DNA of 7,096 nucleotides, taken from the NCBI GenBank assembly GCA_027482985.1, contig JAIXVO010000035.1, positions 1 through 7,096 of the forward strand. Direction: 5' to 3'. This stretch comes from Cyanobacteriota bacterium (GTDB lineage Bacteria; Cyanobacteriota; Cyanobacteriia; Leptolyngbyales; Leptolyngbyaceae). Shown one piece after another: positions 6,318 through 7,096 of the stretch. The notes beneath the pieces were generated by a model, which was not told the DNA's origin, did not search any database, and was given only the letters and a program-made list of their open reading frames with translations. Position 1 is the first letter of the stretch, and every line of letters starts with the position of its first letter. The position numbers and the translations under genes are program-made.

Positions 6318-6974
6318 ACTCGCGACAATGTGAAACGAGCCTGGGAACGAGTGCAATTGAACAAAGGTGCGCCCAGCAGTGATGGGATGATCTGAGCCGA
6401 TTTTCCTCCCTATGTCCGCGAGCATTGGAGTGAGATGTGCCAATTCCTGACGAATGGCAACTATAGCTTTGGTCAGAACACTTAGGATAAGTCAGGTCGG
6501 CAAGAGCCAATGCTGGGTAGGTGTTCTGACTCACTTCTGCCACGTTACACATGGCGACGGCTATACCAACCGTGCCCCGTGCGACGGGTGATGATTTCTA
6601 AGCCACACGGTAAGGGAGAACGGAAGTTGGGTGTGCCTTGTGTTATTGACCGAGTGCGCCAACAAGCCATTGTGCAAGTGCGCTCTCCCATCTTCGACCC
6701 TGGATTTTGCGAGTCGCGTTTTGGGAGCCGACCGAACCGCTCTGCTGCTGGCGCGATTTAGCCAGTAAAGACCATTGTGAAGCCGGGGTATCGGTATGTG
6801 GTTGGCCTGGAGCTAGAGAAATTCTTTGATACAGTCAATCATGACGTGCTGATGTCTCGCATTGCTTGCAAGGTGGTGGCTAAGAGTGCTTTTGCGGCTC
6901 ATTGGTCGTTACCTGAGAGCAGGAGTGTTGGTTGCTGGCACGATTGAGGCAACGGAGTAGACAGGCAGGGCGGC
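6318..6974 (+). pseudogene. Group II intron-type reverse transcriptase/maturase, broken and truncated
   Basis: The N-terminal half of a bacterial group II intron RT is recognisable, mostly in one frame. RDNVKRAWERVQLNKGAPSS starts near 6321, followed by ADFPPYVREHW (6396-6428), NGNY (6453-6464), QPCPVRRVMISKP and KLGVPCVIDRVRQQAIVQV (about 6567-6690), PIFDPGFCESRFG (6693-6724) and LELEKFFDTVNHDVLM (6807-6854). Lesions include stops at 6393 and 6759, a ~102-bp insert with its own stop at 6483, and a frameshift near 6885-6888. RLIGRYLRAGVLVAGTIEATE then continues in another frame to a stop at 6958. A possible QGG motif at 6966-6974 requires a further frame change. In the RT motif where the family has a catalytic Asp (LDLEKFFD), Glu is present. 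Nothing corresponds to the YADD box, the maturase domain or intron domain V, so the element is dead and 3'-truncated. Confidence 0.88.
6465..6566. mobile_element. ~102-bp insert inside the RT pseudogene, with inverted repeats
   Basis: The RT similarity breaks after NGNY (Tyr codon at 6462) and resumes at YQPCPVRRV (Tyr codon at 6564). That leaves 102 bp, exactly 34 codons, with no counterpart in the family as I know it. CTAT at 6461-6464 and 6561-6564 could be a 4-bp target duplication. Inside, GTCAGAACACTTA (6472-6484) and TAGGTGTTCTGAC (6518-6530) are inverted copies with one mismatch. It resembles a tiny non-coding insertion element or hairpin repeat, but the outer ends are not defined. 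Confidence 0.5.
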
Positions 6975-7096
6975 GGCTGATGGCGGAGATCAGCCTGGTT
7001 CTCCAGCGATACGCGCAGCCTTGCTTTTGGATCAATTTGGGCGCAAACAGTCAATAACACACCGCTGGTTCAATTGCTGAAGCAAACGCTTGATTA
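6975..7096. other. Unassigned tail after the RT remnant
   Basis: RT similarity ends at about 6960-6974. Beyond it, a plus-strand frame beginning right after the stop at 6958-6960 stays open for about 40 codons and reads ALLLDQFGRKQSITHRWFNC near 7012-7077, then stops. I recognise no family, RNA gene or intron domain V here. It may be host sequence beyond the truncation point or part of another decayed element. Confidence 0.3.

Noticed and set aside
6229..6552. Minus-strand 107-aa open frame opposite the RT remnant
   Set aside because: Its sequence is the antisense of recognisable RT coding sequence and shows no family features.

Overview
The window comes from a cyanobacterium. It encodes the D subunit of magnesium chelatase and a gyrase B subunit of the short cyanobacterial type (645 aa from the preferred start). 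The palindrome GCGATCGC (HIP1, a hallmark of many cyanobacterial genomes) occurs at least ten times, including positions 196-203 and 220-227 and an overlapping pair at 3949-3962. Low-complexity heptamer repeats of the cyanobacterial STRR type are also present, which fits filamentous lineages best. I cannot name a genus.

Layout. 1-176: a possible 3' end of a plus-strand ORF, then a hairpin just beyond the chlD stop. 177-2841 (minus): chlD, preceded by a MarR-family regulator in the same direction 64 nt upstream of the preferred chlD start, so the two may share a transcript. 2842-2954: short intergenic with a repeated 8-mer that could be an operator. 2955-4073 (minus): miaA. 4074-4230: divergent miaA/gyrB intergenic with a strong extended -10 for gyrB, a perfect leader hairpin and a weaker miaA -10. 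4231-6168 (plus): gyrB, intact and without an intein. 6169-7096: decayed DNA with a perfect 16-bp tandem duplication, a broken group II intron-type reverse transcriptase interrupted by a ~100-bp insert with inverted repeats, and an unassigned tail.

The intact genes are core functions with little direct link: chlorophyll synthesis (ChlD), tRNA A37 prenylation (MiaA), DNA supercoiling (GyrB) and a regulator of unknown target. The most distinctive signal is that chlD and miaA each carry an in-frame block of heptanucleotide tandem repeats. The block adds about 30 residues to ChlD, between the conserved PYQKARR and the VWA domain, and about 50 residues to MiaA, directly before its GGTGLY motif. 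Both blocks contain the same GACTCCT unit in the same orientation and encode the shared peptide RSQE. I saw no convincing previously undescribed multi-gene system.
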